Program-made: the position numbers and the translations under genes
From: Flavobacterium soyangense
Lineage (GTDB): Bacteria > Bacteroidota > Bacteroidia > Flavobacteriales > Flavobacteriaceae
Reading direction: 5' to 3'
DNA length: 64,000 nt
Assembly: GCF_015277675.1 (NCBI RefSeq)
Contig: NZ_JADHEC010000003.1
Span: 62,001-126,000 of the forward strand
The notes under the pieces: model-generated
What the model was told of the DNA's origin: nothing
The model's input: the letters and a program-made list of their open reading frames with translations, nothing else
Database searches by the model: none
In this document: piece by piece, positions 46,513 to 55,004 of the stretch
How the letters are laid out: each line of letters opens with the position of its first letter
How positions within the stretch are numbered: the first letter of the stretch is position 1

Positions 46513-47550
46513 ATGAAGGATATGAAATTAGGACAAATGGATAAACTAATTATTCATTTTGTTGGAAATAAAAATAGTGGTGATGGTGTGCGCTTTTCTG
46601 ATGTTCTCACCAATTTTGAAAATATCGAAGAATACATAAAGAAATTAACGGAAAATAGCTTCAAATTAGAAGAGTTGTTTTGTTTTTATTCGGTACCTAC
46701 TTTGGAGCTAAATCCAATGTATCAATTTGTAAGTTCAATCTTCCAAGACAATGATTCATTTCTTAAACAATCACAAAATAGCGCTCGACATTTATATGAC
46801 AAAAGTACTCATCCGCAAGTTAAGGCTGGCGAATTGTTTATGACATACTTTAAAGATTGTGAAATAAATGGAGAGTGTGCAGATGCTATAGGATTATTTA
46901 AATCAGAGAACAAAGACACTATACTTAAAATTTCTACATCAAATGATGGCTTCAATCTAAATGATGAAAAAGGAATGAATATTAATAAATTAGACAAGGG
47001 ATGCCTAATTTTTAATGTACAAAAAGAAAATGGTTACTTAATAGCTGTAGTTGATAATACTAATCGTAGTAGTGAGGCTCAATATTGGAAAGAACATTTT
47101 CTAAATATACAACAAATAAAAAATGAATTTCATCAAACAAAACAATTTTTAGGAATTGCAAAGCAATTTGTTACTAAACAATTAGTAGAAGATTTTGATG
47201 TAACGAAAGCAGATCAAATAGATTATTTAAATCGTTCAGTAGATTATTTTAAAAATCACGAAACATTCGACAAAAAAGAATTTGAAGAAAAAGTTTTTGA
47301 AGATGATAGTCTAATTGAATCTTTCCGAAATTTTGATAAAACTTTTAGGAAAGATAATGACATTTCTGATTATGATAATTTTGAAATTTCAAATAAAGCA
47401 GTAAAAAAACAGTCGCGAATTTTTAAAAGTGTCCTTAAATTGGATAAGAATTTCCATATATACATACATGGGAACAAACAACTTATCGAACAAGGAACGG
47501 ATCAAAATGGAAAGAAATATTATAAAATATATTACGACGAAGAAAGCTAA
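46513..47550 (+). CDS. NdpA/YejK-like nucleoid-associated protein
   Basis: 345 residues starting 4 bases after the ATPase stop. The start KLIIHFVGNKNSGDGVRFSD, the middle block CADAIGLFKSENKDTILKIS (~119), MNINKLDKGCLIFNVQKENG (~155), and the C-terminal VLKLDKNFHIYIHGNKQLIE (~311) match the Bacteroidota nucleoid-associated (NA37) family as I remember it. Family members bind double-stranded DNA. Co-transcription with the ABC-3C genes suggests it is a fourth component or an accessory DNA-binding partner, which is unusual for that system and worth testing. It could equally be an independent cargo gene. Confidence 0.8.
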   Translation: MKDMKLGQMDKLIIHFVGNKNSGDGVRFSDVLTNFENIEEYIKKLTENSFKLEELFCFYSVPTLELNPMYQFVSSIFQDNDSFLKQSQNSARHLYDKSTHPQVKAGELFMTYFKDCEINGECADAIGLFKSENKDTILKISTSNDGFNLNDEKGMNINKLDKGCLIFNVQKENGYLIAVVDNTNRSSEAQYWKEHFLNIQQIKNEFHQTKQFLGIAKQFVTKQLVEDFDVTKADQIDYLNRSVDYFKNHETFDKKEFEEKVFEDDSLIESFRNFDKTFRKDNDISDYDNFEISNKAVKKQSRIFKSVLKLDKNFHIYIHGNKQLIEQGTDQNGKKYYKIYYDEES

Positions 47551-47692
47551 TGTTATTTTAAACAGGAACACCTACTTTAAGATCTGTAATTAGTTATAAC
47601 AATTTTGAAGAAGCAAAGACGATATTGATGTTTTTAATAAATCCCGATCTTTAGAGTATGAAAAAGGATAGAATAATAAACCAAATTTAAAG

Positions 47693-48970
47693 ATGTCATT
47701 AAACATTGAAATAGATAATACAACACTTGATATACTTTCAACTAGACTCAAAAAAGTCACTAGTCCACTTGATATATTAAAATGGCTAGGAAATTTTAAA
47801 CCTTCCGAAGTTGAGTTAGCTATTGATATTATTTCAAATATGACGGTATACACTACTAATGAAATTGAAGAGATTTTAAATGATAGTTTTCAATCTATAT
47901 TTCCTAATATTAGTAAAAATGAAAGAATCATTGTTAATCCAATCGGCGATTTTGGAAAAAGCGGAAGTATGATAACTTACTTTTTTCAAAAAACCAGCTT
48001 TTATAAAACCAGGAAAAATCAAGGCAAAACAAAATTATTAGCATCGGTAGATAAAATTGACTACAAATTAAATAAAGAATATACTTTAATATTATTAGAT
48101 GATTTTATAGGTTCAGGAAATACAATTGAAGAGTATTTTTTAAAACATATTGAACCAATAAAAAATAATTTTAAAGGAATACATTTCGTTGGTATAGCTG
48201 GAATGCAAGATGGTTTTAGAAGGATATCACCTTTGTTTACCAAAGTAAACATTCCTAAATCAAATATTTTCAAAAAGGCTTTTTCAAATGACAGTAGTTT
48301 TTTCGGTTATCGAAACTACGCTAAGTATAGAGAGCTTTGCTATTTATATGGTAAAAAACTAACGAAAGAAACTGTTAGTAAAACTGGAAAAATCAAATTT
48401 AATGATGCATTAGGCTATGAAAATTCACAATCATTAGTTTCTTTCGGTTATGGTAGTCCAAATAATACTTTACCCATAATTTGGTCTAATTATGATGGAT
48501 GGTATCCTCTCATACCAAGAAATTCTGTTGACAAAATGAGTATAGCAAAAAATTTTAGAAAGAGTATTCTACATGAATTATCTATTCTTAAAGAATTTGG
48601 GAGTGAACAAATTAGAGATAATTTTTTTAGCTTTAAAATTAAGAAAGGTAAAAGAGAATTTAGTTCCGTTGATAAAATTGATTTTTCAATATATTCAATT
48701 ATAAAATTATCGAGAACAGGATTTACACCCGTTAGTATCTGTCAAAAATTAGGTATCTTTTATACTGATTATGAAAATTACATAAATAAAGGCAGAGAAA
48801 GAGGTATTTTTGATGGTAAAGATGAGTTAACACTTTTCGGGTTGGAATTGTACCAAGACGCAAAAAAATGTATTAATAAATGTAAAAAATCTATATTTTA
48901 CGAAAATGATGAACAATTTAAAATAAAAAACATTAACTATACACCTTCAAAGTTTAATGGAAAGTCATAA
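47693..48970 (+). CDS. Retron effector: phosphoribosyltransferase-like with wHTH
   Basis: 425 residues. The PRTase signature is YTLILLDDFIGSGNTIEEYF (~residues 130-147), the PRPP-binding loop, preceded by a hood-like region and followed by a conserved domain with GFRRISPLFTKVNIP. The C-terminal ~90 residues (IYSIIKLSRTGFTPVSICQK, YENYINKGRERGIFDGKD) look like a winged helix. In retron classification, PRTase effectors belong to the type III group, from memory. The gene ends inside the a1 arm of the retron RNA (TAA at 48968-48970), so message and RNA overlap. Preceding 142-bp gap lacks a strong promoter. Confidence 0.75.
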   Translation: MSLNIEIDNTTLDILSTRLKKVTSPLDILKWLGNFKPSEVELAIDIISNMTVYTTNEIEEILNDSFQSIFPNISKNERIIVNPIGDFGKSGSMITYFFQKTSFYKTRKNQGKTKLLASVDKIDYKLNKEYTLILLDDFIGSGNTIEEYFLKHIEPIKNNFKGIHFVGIAGMQDGFRRISPLFTKVNIPKSNIFKKAFSNDSSFFGYRNYAKYRELCYLYGKKLTKETVSKTGKIKFNDALGYENSQSLVSFGYGSPNNTLPIIWSNYDGWYPLIPRNSVDKMSIAKNFRKSILHELSILKEFGSEQIRDNFFSFKIKKGKREFSSVDKIDFSIYSIIKLSRTGFTPVSICQKLGIFYTDYENYINKGRERGIFDGKDELTLFGLELYQDAKKCINKCKKSIFYENDEQFKIKNINYTPSKFNGKS

Positions 48971-49160
48971 AGAGCAAGCAATTTCAAGTCAATGTAGTTT
49001 TTTAACTACATTTAAAGGGCAAGAATACCCGGGTAGTTATCCAAGTAGGGCTGAAGCATCTTTTCATCATTTCCCACACAACATCCTCCTAAAAAGTCGG
49101 ACCTGTGTGGGATATGCTTCGCATAATTTAATTAGTAGTTGCTCCTATGACTTTTCCATT
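48956..49160 (+). ncRNA. Retron msr-msd RNA
   Basis: Predicted from folding by eye. The a1 arm at 48956-48977 (AATGGAAAGTCATAAAGAGC...) is complementary, with two small interruptions, to the a2 arm at 49139-49160, which includes the RT start codon. After a1 comes an AGC context for the branching G (48974-48980), a hairpin AATGTAG/CTACATT (48991-49011), then the msd: outer stem GAAGCAT (49053-49059) / ATGCTTC (49114-49120) and inner stem CCCACACA (49073-49080) / TGTGTGGG (49104-49111). This layout is the hallmark of retrons. The msd product would be a single-stranded DNA of roughly 60-80 nt. Confidence 0.85.
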
Positions 49161-50247
49161 TAATAAATTGATACCTATTTCTAATGAGGAAATTGTTCAT
49201 TCCGAAGAATTTTATGAGGAAATCAGAAAATATGGTTCATTTCTAAGCGATAAAAAATTACCTATAATTTATTCATTGCCTCATCTCTGTCTGCTATCTG
49301 GTGTAAATATTAATAATATTAAAAAACTCTGTGGCTCCAATCGAATTGACGATTACAAACGTTTCAAATTAAAAAAAAGAAGAGGTGGATTTAGAGTTAT
49401 ACAGACTCCAAATGAAGAATTAAAATACTTACAAAGATGGATTTTATTTAACATTCTTGATAAAATAACTGTTCACGATAGTTGTACAGGCTTTGAAAAG
49501 GAAAAATCAATTAAACAAAATGCTGAAATTCATTTAAAAAGCGAAGCTGTTTTGAAAATTGATTTAATGAGGTTTTTTGACACCATAAATGAGAAAAGAA
49601 TATATGGACTTTTCAAAAATTTTGGATATCATAAAAATTTGGCGGTATCATTTGCTAAAATTTGTACAATAGAGCCGAACGAAAAATTTATGAAGTCATT
49701 TAAAAAAAATGAAATTGGAATTAAAAACTTTATAATTGAAAATGAAGAAGGTATTTTGCCACAGGGTTCGCCAACAAGCCCTAAATTATCTAACCTTGTC
49801 GCTTTTAAACTGGATAAAAGGCTTTATGGTTTAGCTTTAAAAAGTAAATTGAATTATTCGAGATATGCTGATGATATAACATTTTCAGGAAATTTAGATA
49901 CCCTTAAAAAAATAAAAAGCATCATATATAAAATCATAAATGAAGAGAGATTTTTTGTTAATCATTCAAAAACAAAACTTTTGATTAGAGGAAATCCTTT
50001 TTTTGTCACTGGATTATCCGTGAACAATAACTATGTAACAATTCCAAAAAAACGAAAAATAGATATTGAACATCATCTATTTCATTGTTTAGAAAATGGA
50101 GTTGAAGAGCATATGAAAATATGTGAAATAAAAAAAAGGAATTTTAAAGATTGGCTTTTAGGCAATATTGCATTTGTTTATTCTGTAGAAAAAGAGTTGG
50201 GACAAAAATATTTTGATAGTTTTAATAAAATCCAATGGCCAATATAA
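49147..50247 (+). CDS. Retron reverse transcriptase
   Basis: 366 residues. Retron-type hallmarks: the X-motif NAEIH (~124, in SIKQNAEIHLK), palm Asp in VLKIDLMRFFD, QGSPTSPKLSNLVA (~205), catalytic YADD in SRYADDITFSG (~236-246) and the FVTGLSVN motif (VTG, ~286). The start codon lies inside the a2 arm of the msr-msd RNA, so RNA and mRNA overlap. The RT reverse-transcribes the msd from the branching G. It is the last gene of island A; its final 25 codons are duplicated at the right end of island B. Confidence 0.9.
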   Translation: MTFPFNKLIPISNEEIVHSEEFYEEIRKYGSFLSDKKLPIIYSLPHLCLLSGVNINNIKKLCGSNRIDDYKRFKLKKRRGGFRVIQTPNEELKYLQRWILFNILDKITVHDSCTGFEKEKSIKQNAEIHLKSEAVLKIDLMRFFDTINEKRIYGLFKNFGYHKNLAVSFAKICTIEPNEKFMKSFKKNEIGIKNFIIENEEGILPQGSPTSPKLSNLVAFKLDKRLYGLALKSKLNYSRYADDITFSGNLDTLKKIKSIIYKIINEERFFVNHSKTKLLIRGNPFFVTGLSVNNNYVTIPKKRKIDIEHHLFHCLENGVEEHMKICEIKKRNFKDWLLGNIAFVYSVEKELGQKYFDSFNKIQWPI

Positions 50248-50480
50248 TCTTAATATTTATAATGAATAAATTCTAATTTCTTTATTGGACTTGCTAATTT
50301 TTAAATCAAGAAGTGTTAATTGTGTTCAAAATTGATAACCTTTTTTCAAATGATGCTCAAACCCACATACATCCATAGGGTTGCATTGTAGTTTAAATAT
50401 TCGTATCATTGCACTCGAAAGTTTACGTGACTGCACAGAGCTATTTCTAAGTAAATTAATTGAGATACAAGTGGGACCAC
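50171..50480. repeat. 310-bp right-end repeat, copy A
   Basis: From inside the RT stop region to the att core. It matches 55828-56137 without gaps, with about 20 mismatches by my count. Includes 75 bp of RT coding sequence, the noncoding right end, and the 13-bp att core. Confidence 0.9.
50468..50480 (+). repeat. Middle att core
   Basis: CAAGTGGGACCAC, shared with 33894 and 56125. The bases GAGATA precede both this copy and the right copy. Confidence 0.85.
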
Positions 50481-50492
50481 GAATTGATAATC

Positions 50493-50530
50493 AAGCACTT
50501 ACAATTAATTTTGTAGGTGCTATTTTTTTA
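50493..50530 (+). terminator. Terminator supplied by island B
   Basis: AGCACTTACAA (50494-50504) pairs with TTGTAGGTGCT (50511-50521), then a T-run to about 50529. It lies just after the middle att copy, like those after the other two. Confidence 0.75.
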
Positions 50531-50571
50531 GTTGTTGCACACATTTTGCACACAACTATTGATAAGGCATA

Positions 50572-50603
50572 AAAAAACCCGATTAAACTCAATTAATCGG
50601 GTC
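50572..50603 (-). terminator. Terminator of the island B primase
   Basis: CCCGATTAA / TTAATCGGG around ACTCAA. On the minus strand it ends in seven T (complement of the A-run at 50571-50577). Confidence 0.8.
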
Positions 50604-50623
50604 ATTCTAAAAACCTCTATTTA

Positions 50624-51514
50624 TTATTTCAATCCATATTTTTCAGCCCAGTAGAAAAATGTTCCAATTGTATAGGAATATTGATTTTGGAGAAGTGGAT
50701 TAAATAAATTATCGGTTTTTACAGGATGATACTCTTGGTGATTTTTTGAAACCAGATGAAATAATTCCCTTCCCTCTTCACCGAATTCATTTGCGAGAGC
50801 ACAACCAATTTGAATCCATTGTTCATATCTCTCGGTTATGTCCGTAGAGGTGTTTTGTATTTGAGCAATTATTTCAAGAACTTTTCTCTTAGTGTAGCTT
50901 TCAGACTTTTTTATATCTGTATTGCTATATTGATTTTCGGGTAATGATTGTTCTACGATAGTCATGTAATCTATATATTGGTTGAATACTTTTGCATCAG
51001 GATTAAAATATGCATTGGCATCATACGAATATCCTCTTAATCGTGTTACATCACCGCAAGCCGTATCAATTATAATTCCTATTTTTTCAAAGCATATTTT
51101 CAAAGCTTCAAAATGTTCTTTATGTTTATCAGCAAACATTAATGGAATCAAACAGAAAACACCATTTCCGCTCACTGATAAACTTACATAGGCAATATTC
51201 AATATGTTTTTTAGTTGGTCTCTCAAATTTGCAAAGTCTGTAACGCCAGGATTATCCCCTGAGTCTATATCAATACAGATAAATCCACTATGCTTAACAA
51301 GAGAATCTCCTTTACGTTTAGAGAAGGTTCCGCTTGGTGTTATTCCTGGAAGATTGGCTTTTAGTCGATTGCGGTCTTCTTTATTGTCAACAGTTCGTAT
51401 AAAATCCACCTCATTTTTTAAGCTGTCATCATTAAACCAATCCCAAAGAGAAACAACATTTTCCGGGATTGAAGATCTGTAATTTTTGAATTTACTTATA
51501 TATGTATTTTTCAT
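50624..51514 (-). CDS. BT4734/VirE-N-type primase
   Basis: 296 residues. The N-terminal block VKHSGFICIDIDSGDNPG (~residue 89), with the DxD pair in IDID, and VSLSVSGNGVFCLIPL (~130) match the BT4734-like AEP-primase domain of Bacteroidota mobile elements. The C-terminal region (ITERYEQWIQIGCALANEFG ... GREL, ~222) resembles the PriCT/winged-helix tail. It lies downstream of the SF3 helicase on the same strand and should synthesise primers for it. Full length for the family. Confidence 0.8.
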   Translation of the reverse strand: MKNTYISKFKNYRSSIPENVVSLWDWFNDDSLKNEVDFIRTVDNKEDRNRLKANLPGITPSGTFSKRKGDSLVKHSGFICIDIDSGDNPGVTDFANLRDQLKNILNIAYVSLSVSGNGVFCLIPLMFADKHKEHFEALKICFEKIGIIIDTACGDVTRLRGYSYDANAYFNPDAKVFNQYIDYMTIVEQSLPENQYSNTDIKKSESYTKRKVLEIIAQIQNTSTDITERYEQWIQIGCALANEFGEEGRELFHLVSKNHQEYHPVKTDNLFNPLLQNQYSYTIGTFFYWAEKYGLK

Positions 51515-51555
51515 TGTTATTGTTTTTTATTAAATTAAAAATTGGCATTTGTTAA

Positions 51556-51594
51556 TTTTAAACGCTAACAAACCTATTGCGTTAGCGTTTAAAA
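51556..51594. promoter_or_regulatory. Long inverted repeat between helicase and primase
   Basis: Perfect 14-bp inverted repeat TTTTAAACGCTAAC (51556-51569) / GTTAGCGTTTAAAA (51581-51594) with an 11-nt spacer. Could be an operator, a terminator without T-run, or part of the replication origin. Confidence 0.6.
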
Positions 51595-51610
51595 TTACAT
51601 CAAGGGTTCT

Positions 51611-53221
51611 TTAAATTTTTATAATTGTTGCACCGTCATAACTAAAATCCGAAATCAATTTAGCGTAAAAAACATTAGTAAAACCATTTTTACTCCTTTT
51701 GACTTCAAAACCTGCATTTCTTAATTGTGCACTTAGGTTTTTAATTTGATAAGGATAAAATCCGTTTCTAGTACAATAATCTCTATATATTTGATAAAAT
51801 ATATCCAAGCCCATTTTAGAATCTGGTGATGGTATATAATTTTCATCATCAATAAATGATAATATGGAACTAGATTCTCTTCTGTATTTTTCTAACTCTT
51901 TATCTACTATTTCTGATTTTGTAAAATTACCTTGCTGCCTTAGTCTTTTCATCCCATCTATTACCATATTAAAAACGCCTGGCAATTCATTTGCAATAAT
52001 TTTACTTGCTAGATTTATATCCTTTTCCTTATCCGAAATGGTTTCATTAAATGGTAAGATAATAAAGCGGCGATAAAAAGCATTGGTGTTCTCGGAGTTT
52101 TTAGGCAATGTGTTACAATTGAACATAAATCTGCCGTAATTCTCAATGATAAATGGGTTTTTATATAATAATTTGGACTCACAGGGCTGGTTACTAACTA
52201 AGGTTTTAAGCATGTCAATTTCAAATTTTCCATTTCCAATTTCTTGAGCAAAATTAAGAAGTGTGTTTTCAATCAATGCACGTGTTTGACTTTTTTGGTT
52301 GCATAAACTAGATAATGAGAAGTTAGTCATATTTTGTTTCCCCAATAGAGCATATATTATATCATTTATGACACTTTTTCCATTACTTCCAAATCCAAAT
52401 AGTAATAACATTTTTTCAATTTTAATATCTTTCACAAATACATAACCCAAAAATTCAAGTAAAATGTTTTGAAGTTTTTTATCTGGCAAAATTCTATCTA
52501 AAAAAGCTTGAAACATTACTGCTTTTGCATTAATATCATATTTAAAATTCAATTTGTATTTCAAAAAGTGTTCTTTTTTAAATCCAATTAAATCTATTTT
52601 TCCACCATTTAAAATAAGGGTTCCATTTTCCACTGGAATTCGAATTTCGTTAATTTTTGAATTAAACCCAGGAATTGGAGCTGATATTTGGAATTGTTTA
52701 AATAAAGAATCTTTAACTTTAAATTGTTGTGCTTGTAAATTTTCTAGGCCACATTTTTCCGCGAAGTCTCCCAAAAAACCTGTTAGTATTTCATTATCTC
52801 TCTTCACCCAATATTCTGCATTATAAAAGTAAAAATCGCCATTTGATATTCCCATTCCAAACCCTTTTTCTTCTGTTAAAACCAGTAATTGGCGAATTAT
52901 CATTACGTATTTTTCAAATTCATTAGGAGCTTTTTTTTGAATTTCTTTTTCTATAGCTTCTTTCATTTTAAAATCGGTAGCATCATTTAATTTCTCTCTT
53001 AAATTAAGAACCGCTTTTTTGTTGGCCTCTAATTCAAAATCTATTTTTTCCGTATCTTCAAGTAAAGTCCGAAAAAGATCTTCTTCTTTTATAGCTTTTT
53101 GCATCATGCTCTGAAATACTTTAATTTCGTTTTTATTTGTGTTTGGCTTTTCTATAATTGGGTTTAATGATAATTCATTAAAATCAATCTCACCATTTAT
53201 ATAATTTTTTTTATTTTTCAT
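51611..53221 (-). CDS. D5/SF3-type primase-helicase
   Basis: 536 residues. The helicase core has Walker A LLLFGFGSNGKSVIN (~268-282), Walker B-like LLNFAQEIGNGKFEID (~318), and the sensor region RFMFNCNTLPKNSENT (~363), followed by FYRRFIILPFNETI, all as in P4-type plasmid/phage helicases. The N-terminal half (~1-240) lacks recognisable primase motifs; priming would be done by the adjacent BT4734-type protein. It is divergent from hipB across about 115 bp. Confidence 0.85.
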   Translation of the reverse strand: MKNKKNYINGEIDFNELSLNPIIEKPNTNKNEIKVFQSMMQKAIKEEDLFRTLLEDTEKIDFELEANKKAVLNLREKLNDATDFKMKEAIEKEIQKKAPNEFEKYVMIIRQLLVLTEEKGFGMGISNGDFYFYNAEYWVKRDNEILTGFLGDFAEKCGLENLQAQQFKVKDSLFKQFQISAPIPGFNSKINEIRIPVENGTLILNGGKIDLIGFKKEHFLKYKLNFKYDINAKAVMFQAFLDRILPDKKLQNILLEFLGYVFVKDIKIEKMLLLFGFGSNGKSVINDIIYALLGKQNMTNFSLSSLCNQKSQTRALIENTLLNFAQEIGNGKFEIDMLKTLVSNQPCESKLLYKNPFIIENYGRFMFNCNTLPKNSENTNAFYRRFIILPFNETISDKEKDINLASKIIANELPGVFNMVIDGMKRLRQQGNFTKSEIVDKELEKYRRESSSILSFIDDENYIPSPDSKMGLDIFYQIYRDYCTRNGFYPYQIKNLSAQLRNAGFEVKRSKNGFTNVFYAKLISDFSYDGATIIKI

Positions 53222-53281
53222 TATTTAAAATCTTTTTTAAATATTTAGTTCACTTACTTCACTATTAAAAAAATATAATAA

Positions 53282-53314
53282 TGTTTATTATTATAAACAA
53301 AATATATATATTTG
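53282..53314 (+). promoter_or_regulatory. hipBA promoter with operator
   Basis: TATATTTG (53307-53314) fits TAnnTTTG. TGTTTAT (53282-53288) TATT ATAAACA (53293-53299) is a perfect 7-bp inverted repeat overlapping the -33 region, suitable for HipB autoregulation. Confidence 0.6.
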
Positions 53315-53338
53315 TATATAATAACAAACGTTTTTATT

Positions 53339-53626
53339 ATGAATACTAAAAAGCAAAATGTATTTCCTAAATATCAAGAGATATTAAATAAGTTAGGTGA
53401 AAACATAAAATTGGCTCGAAAAAGAAGAAAATTAACAGCCGTTCAAGTGGCAGAGCGAGCAGATATTGCTCGAACCACTCTATATCAAATAGAGAAAGGA
53501 CGCTCAAGAGTAACAATAGGTGCTTACTTTAATGTAATGAGGGTATTGGGCTTGCAAAATGATTTTTTAAAATTAGCGGCAGATGATGAATTAGGCAGAA
53601 AACTACAAGATTTGGAACTACTTTAA
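53339..53626 (+). CDS. hipB: HipB-like antitoxin (XRE)
   Basis: 95 residues from the ATG at 53339; the TTG at 53312 lies inside the -7 box. The XRE HTH is ENIKLARKRRKLTAVQVAER and ADIARTTLYQIEKGRS (~residues 20-56). It represses its own operon by binding palindromic operators with HipA and neutralises HipA. It ends 10 bp before hipA. The C-terminal ~30 residues (AADDELGRKLQDLELL) are the usual antitoxin tail. Confidence 0.85.
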   Translation: MNTKKQNVFPKYQEILNKLGENIKLARKRRKLTAVQVAERADIARTTLYQIEKGRSRVTIGAYFNVMRVLGLQNDFLKLAADDELGRKLQDLELL

Positions 53627-53636
53627 TTATCAAAAT

Positions 53637-54884
53637 ATGGCAATTAAGAAAACAAATATCTACGTTTATGCACATTGGCAAGGAATGGTTGAGCCAAAAT
53701 TAATTGGAACACTTTCAGCGCATCAAGGCAAAGGAAGAAAATCATTCAGTTTTGAGTATGATAAAAACTGGATAAAATCCGAACAGCAATTTTTATTAGA
53801 CCCAGATATACAATGGTTTTCAGGTCAACAATTTCCTAATCAAAAAGAGAATTTCGGGATATTTCTGGACAGTATGCCAGACACTTGGGGGCGAACTTTG
53901 ATGAAACGACGCGAGTCACAGAACGCAAAAGAGTCAGGTTTAACGGTGACAAATCTATACGAAATTGATTATTTGTTGGGCGTTTATGATGAAAGCAGGA
54001 TGGGGGCATTGCGTTTTAAGTTAGATATTAATGGCCCATTTTTAGATGACAACAAAAATACACCAACTCCGCCTTGGTCATCAATTAGAGAATTACAACA
54101 AGCCGCAAATCTCATTGAAAGTGATAAAGACAATGATGAAATTAAAAAATGGTTGGCCATACTTATTGCTCCTGGTTCTTCACTAGGTGGAGCTAGACCT
54201 AAAGCCAATCTATTAGATGAACATAAAAACTTATGGATTGCTAAATTCCCTTCTCAAAATGATATTATAGACAAGGCCGCTTGGGAATATTTAGCTTATC
54301 AGTTAGCATTGAAAGCAGGAATTAATATGGCTTCGTCAAAAATTGAAAAAATTAGTGGTAAGTACCATACGTTTTTTACCGAACGTTTTGATCGAAGCAA
54401 AGGAGAACGTATTCATTTTGCATCTGCGATGACAATGACAGGGAATAATGAAGAAAATATTCGAGATACTACAGCAAGCTATTTAGACATCGCTGAGTTT
54501 ATACAATACAACGGTGCCGAAATCACAACGGATTTGCACCAATTGTGGCGACGTATTATTTTTAATATTGCCATTTCGAATACCGATGACCATTTAAGAA
54601 ACCACGGATTTATATTGACATCTAAGGGTTGGCGATTGTCTCCGGCCTATGATATTAATCCTTCTACTGATAAAAACGGATTGGCATTAAATATTGATAT
54701 GAATAATAATGCTTTGGATTTTGAATTGGCAAAAAGCGTGGGCGAATATTTTAAATTGAATAATGAACAAATGAATGTAATAATCGATGAGGTTTTTCAG
54801 TCTGTTAGTGAGTGGAAAACTATTGCAAATAAAATTGGGATTAGTAGGGGTGAACAGGAATTAATGGAGAATGCTTTTTTATAA
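53637..54884 (+). CDS. hipA: HipA-like serine/threonine kinase toxin
   Basis: 415 residues, full length for HipA. Seen: the N-terminal HipA-N domain (IYVYAHWQGMVEPKLIGTLS), the glycine-rich loop APGSSLGGARPKANLLDEHK (~180), the catalytic Asp in ISNTDDHLRNHGFIL (~312), and the metal-binding SPAYDINPS (~335). In E. coli HipA phosphorylates glutamyl-tRNA synthetase and induces persistence; here the target is unknown. All key residues are present, so it is probably active and would stabilise island B. Confidence 0.9.
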   Translation: MAIKKTNIYVYAHWQGMVEPKLIGTLSAHQGKGRKSFSFEYDKNWIKSEQQFLLDPDIQWFSGQQFPNQKENFGIFLDSMPDTWGRTLMKRRESQNAKESGLTVTNLYEIDYLLGVYDESRMGALRFKLDINGPFLDDNKNTPTPPWSSIRELQQAANLIESDKDNDEIKKWLAILIAPGSSLGGARPKANLLDEHKNLWIAKFPSQNDIIDKAAWEYLAYQLALKAGINMASSKIEKISGKYHTFFTERFDRSKGERIHFASAMTMTGNNEENIRDTTASYLDIAEFIQYNGAEITTDLHQLWRRIIFNIAISNTDDHLRNHGFILTSKGWRLSPAYDINPSTDKNGLALNIDMNNNALDFELAKSVGEYFKLNNEQMNVIIDEVFQSVSEWKTIANKIGISRGEQELMENAFL

Positions 54885-55004
54885 AAGAAACAAACAATCA
54901 AATTATTGATAATTTCAAAGAAAAATAAAATAAATTTTTCTGTCAAGGTTGTGAAAATAACATCTAAAGATTACATTTAACAAAATATTTTTTAAATAAG
55001 ACAA

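Larger units (their letters stand above)
33907..50480. mobile_element. Integrated island A (tRNA-targeted, tyrosine recombinase)
   Basis: The segment lies between the att copies at 33894 and 50468. It contains a replication module (34209-39881), a tyrosine recombinase (39955-41202), an XRE regulator with a palindromic operator, a lipoprotein, and a defence cargo (ABC-3C-like operon, NdpA-like protein, retron). No conjugation or capsid genes are seen, so it is an integrative element that replicates on its own after excision and depends on something else for transfer, or a phage-satellite-like element. The left 300 bp after the att site hold only a terminator and AT-rich DNA. Confidence 0.8.

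Noticed and set aside
48957..49163. Plus ORF of 68 aa between effector and RT
   Set aside because: It covers the retron RNA exactly; the structure (a1/a2, msd stems) explains the region and the ORF has no features.
50381..50572. Plus ORF of 63 aa spanning the middle att
   Set aside because: It crosses the att core and the following terminator, and its homologous copy at the right end is not open in the same way.
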